From a virus: DNA of 64,000 bases. Positions 63,706-64,000 of this stretch are shown here, piece by piece. The position numbers were made by a program, and so were the translations under genes. The stretch spans positions 16,999 to 80,998 of IMG/VR virus record IMGVR_UViG_3300025121_000038; one strand, given 5' to 3'. The notes beneath the pieces were generated by a model. The model saw nothing but the letters and a program-made list of their open reading frames with translations, was not told where the DNA came from and made no database searches. Position 1 is the first letter of the stretch. Every line of letters begins with the position of its first letter.

Positions 63706-64000
63706 TCTAAATCCTCAAAACTTCCATCAAATAGATCCGTTTCTGGGTCCTCCATACGTAATTTTTCGCGGAGTTCCATCAATAAATACCCAAGCCTATT
63801 CTTACCACTTCCGTCTCCACCATCTCCCCAATAAGAGTCTCGTTCAGTATGCTCAACAAGTTTTGCATCTCCGGTACTGAGTAATAATTTCTTAAGATCT
63901 GGATGCTGTGTAAACTTAGCATAGAGTGCCCGTCTCATTATGTTCTCTTTAACCGACTCCCAGTCGCGGCGTAGGGGTAGCTTTCTATCTCTGCCCATAG
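63702..64000 (-). CDS. NADAR (YbiA-like) domain protein, 5' end outside the window
   Basis: The visible part is the C-terminal half of a classical YbiA domain: LRRDWESVKENIMRRAL, FTQHPDLKKLLLSTGDAKLV, DSYWGDGGDGSGKNRLGYLL, MELREKL. The frame continues beyond the window. A second NADAR protein in the same genome as the one at 42955, here beside a SocA/Panacea-like gene. Confidence 0.88.
   Translation of the reverse strand, partial: MGRDRKLPLRRDWESVKENIMRRALYAKFTQHPDLKKLLLSTGDAKLVEHTERDSYWGDGGDGSGKNRLGYLLMELREKLRMEDPETDLFDGSFEDLE

Noticed and set aside
1-64000. Global change of the genetic code (UGA, UAG or UAA as sense)
   Set aside because: All three codons end well-formed genes with adjacent or overlapping downstream starts (UGA in EF-Tu, UAG in two endonucleases, UAA in several small genes). 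Only local recoding is plausible.
1-64000. CRISPR array
   Set aside because: No regularly spaced direct repeats with unique spacers; the repeats seen are tRNA-derived or inverted.

Overview
This 64 kb window is a piece of a large tailed-phage (jumbo or huge phage) genome. No virion, packaging or replication gene falls inside it, so the call rests on gene style: short overlapping genes of unknown function packed almost entirely on the minus strand, many homing endonuclease genes, and a very large tRNA array. Nothing identifies the host. The sequence is AT-rich by eye, and AGGAG-type ribosome sites with ATG, TTG and occasional GTG starts point to a bacterial host. TAA, TAG and TGA are all used as ordinary stops, so the code is not globally reassigned. 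Coordinates of RNA features were counted by eye and may be off by 1-2 bases.

Layout. 1-4.7 kb holds small unknown genes plus four tRNAs. 4.7-22.9 kb is a minus-strand tRNA array with long structured spacers. Intact tRNAs are mixed with decayed, split and remodelled ones, and with seven homing endonuclease genes of the HNH and PD-(D/E)xK types. In the middle lie two related about 61-nt hairpin RNAs, a candidate 410-nt structured RNA and a phage EF-Tu gene. 22.9-45.6 kb is a metabolic and regulatory block: phosphoesterases, a KH protein, an HD protein, IscA and IscU homologues, a deoxynucleoside kinase, a tandem cold-shock protein, a 1480-residue PARP-type protein, an RF1-like release factor without domain 1, a VWA protein with a Ser/Thr kinase, a CoaD-CoaE fusion, a SLOG protein and a NADAR protein. 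45.6-59.2 kb carries an isolated tRNA with a UUA anticodon, coupled small genes, a (p)ppGpp-hydrolase-like protein, a HAD phosphatase beside an RNA ligase, an RNase Z-like protein, a second MBL protein and two related 340-residue proteins on opposite strands. 59.2-64 kb has more tRNAs, an HNH endonuclease, a 2H phosphoesterase candidate and a second, truncated NADAR gene.

How it fits together. Much of the window concerns control of translation. About 35 usable-looking tRNAs, an EF-Tu, a release factor, an RNase Z-like enzyme (many tRNAs lack an encoded CCA), and a possible RNA repair pair could keep decoding running when the host system is damaged. PARP and NADAR proteins point to ADP-ribose chemistry, and the 2H enzyme and alarmone hydrolase to defence or stress signalling.

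The most unusual signals are these: two genes with an internal UGA followed by a hairpin at bacterial-SECIS-like spacing; two parallel sets of tRNAs with the same four leucine anticodons, one long-armed and one short-armed; a long-armed tRNA-Cys; a tRNA with an ochre-reading anticodon; a circularly permuted tRNA locus; tRNAs split by endonuclease genes at the anticodon loop; and the uncharacterised structured RNAs near 18-19 kb.
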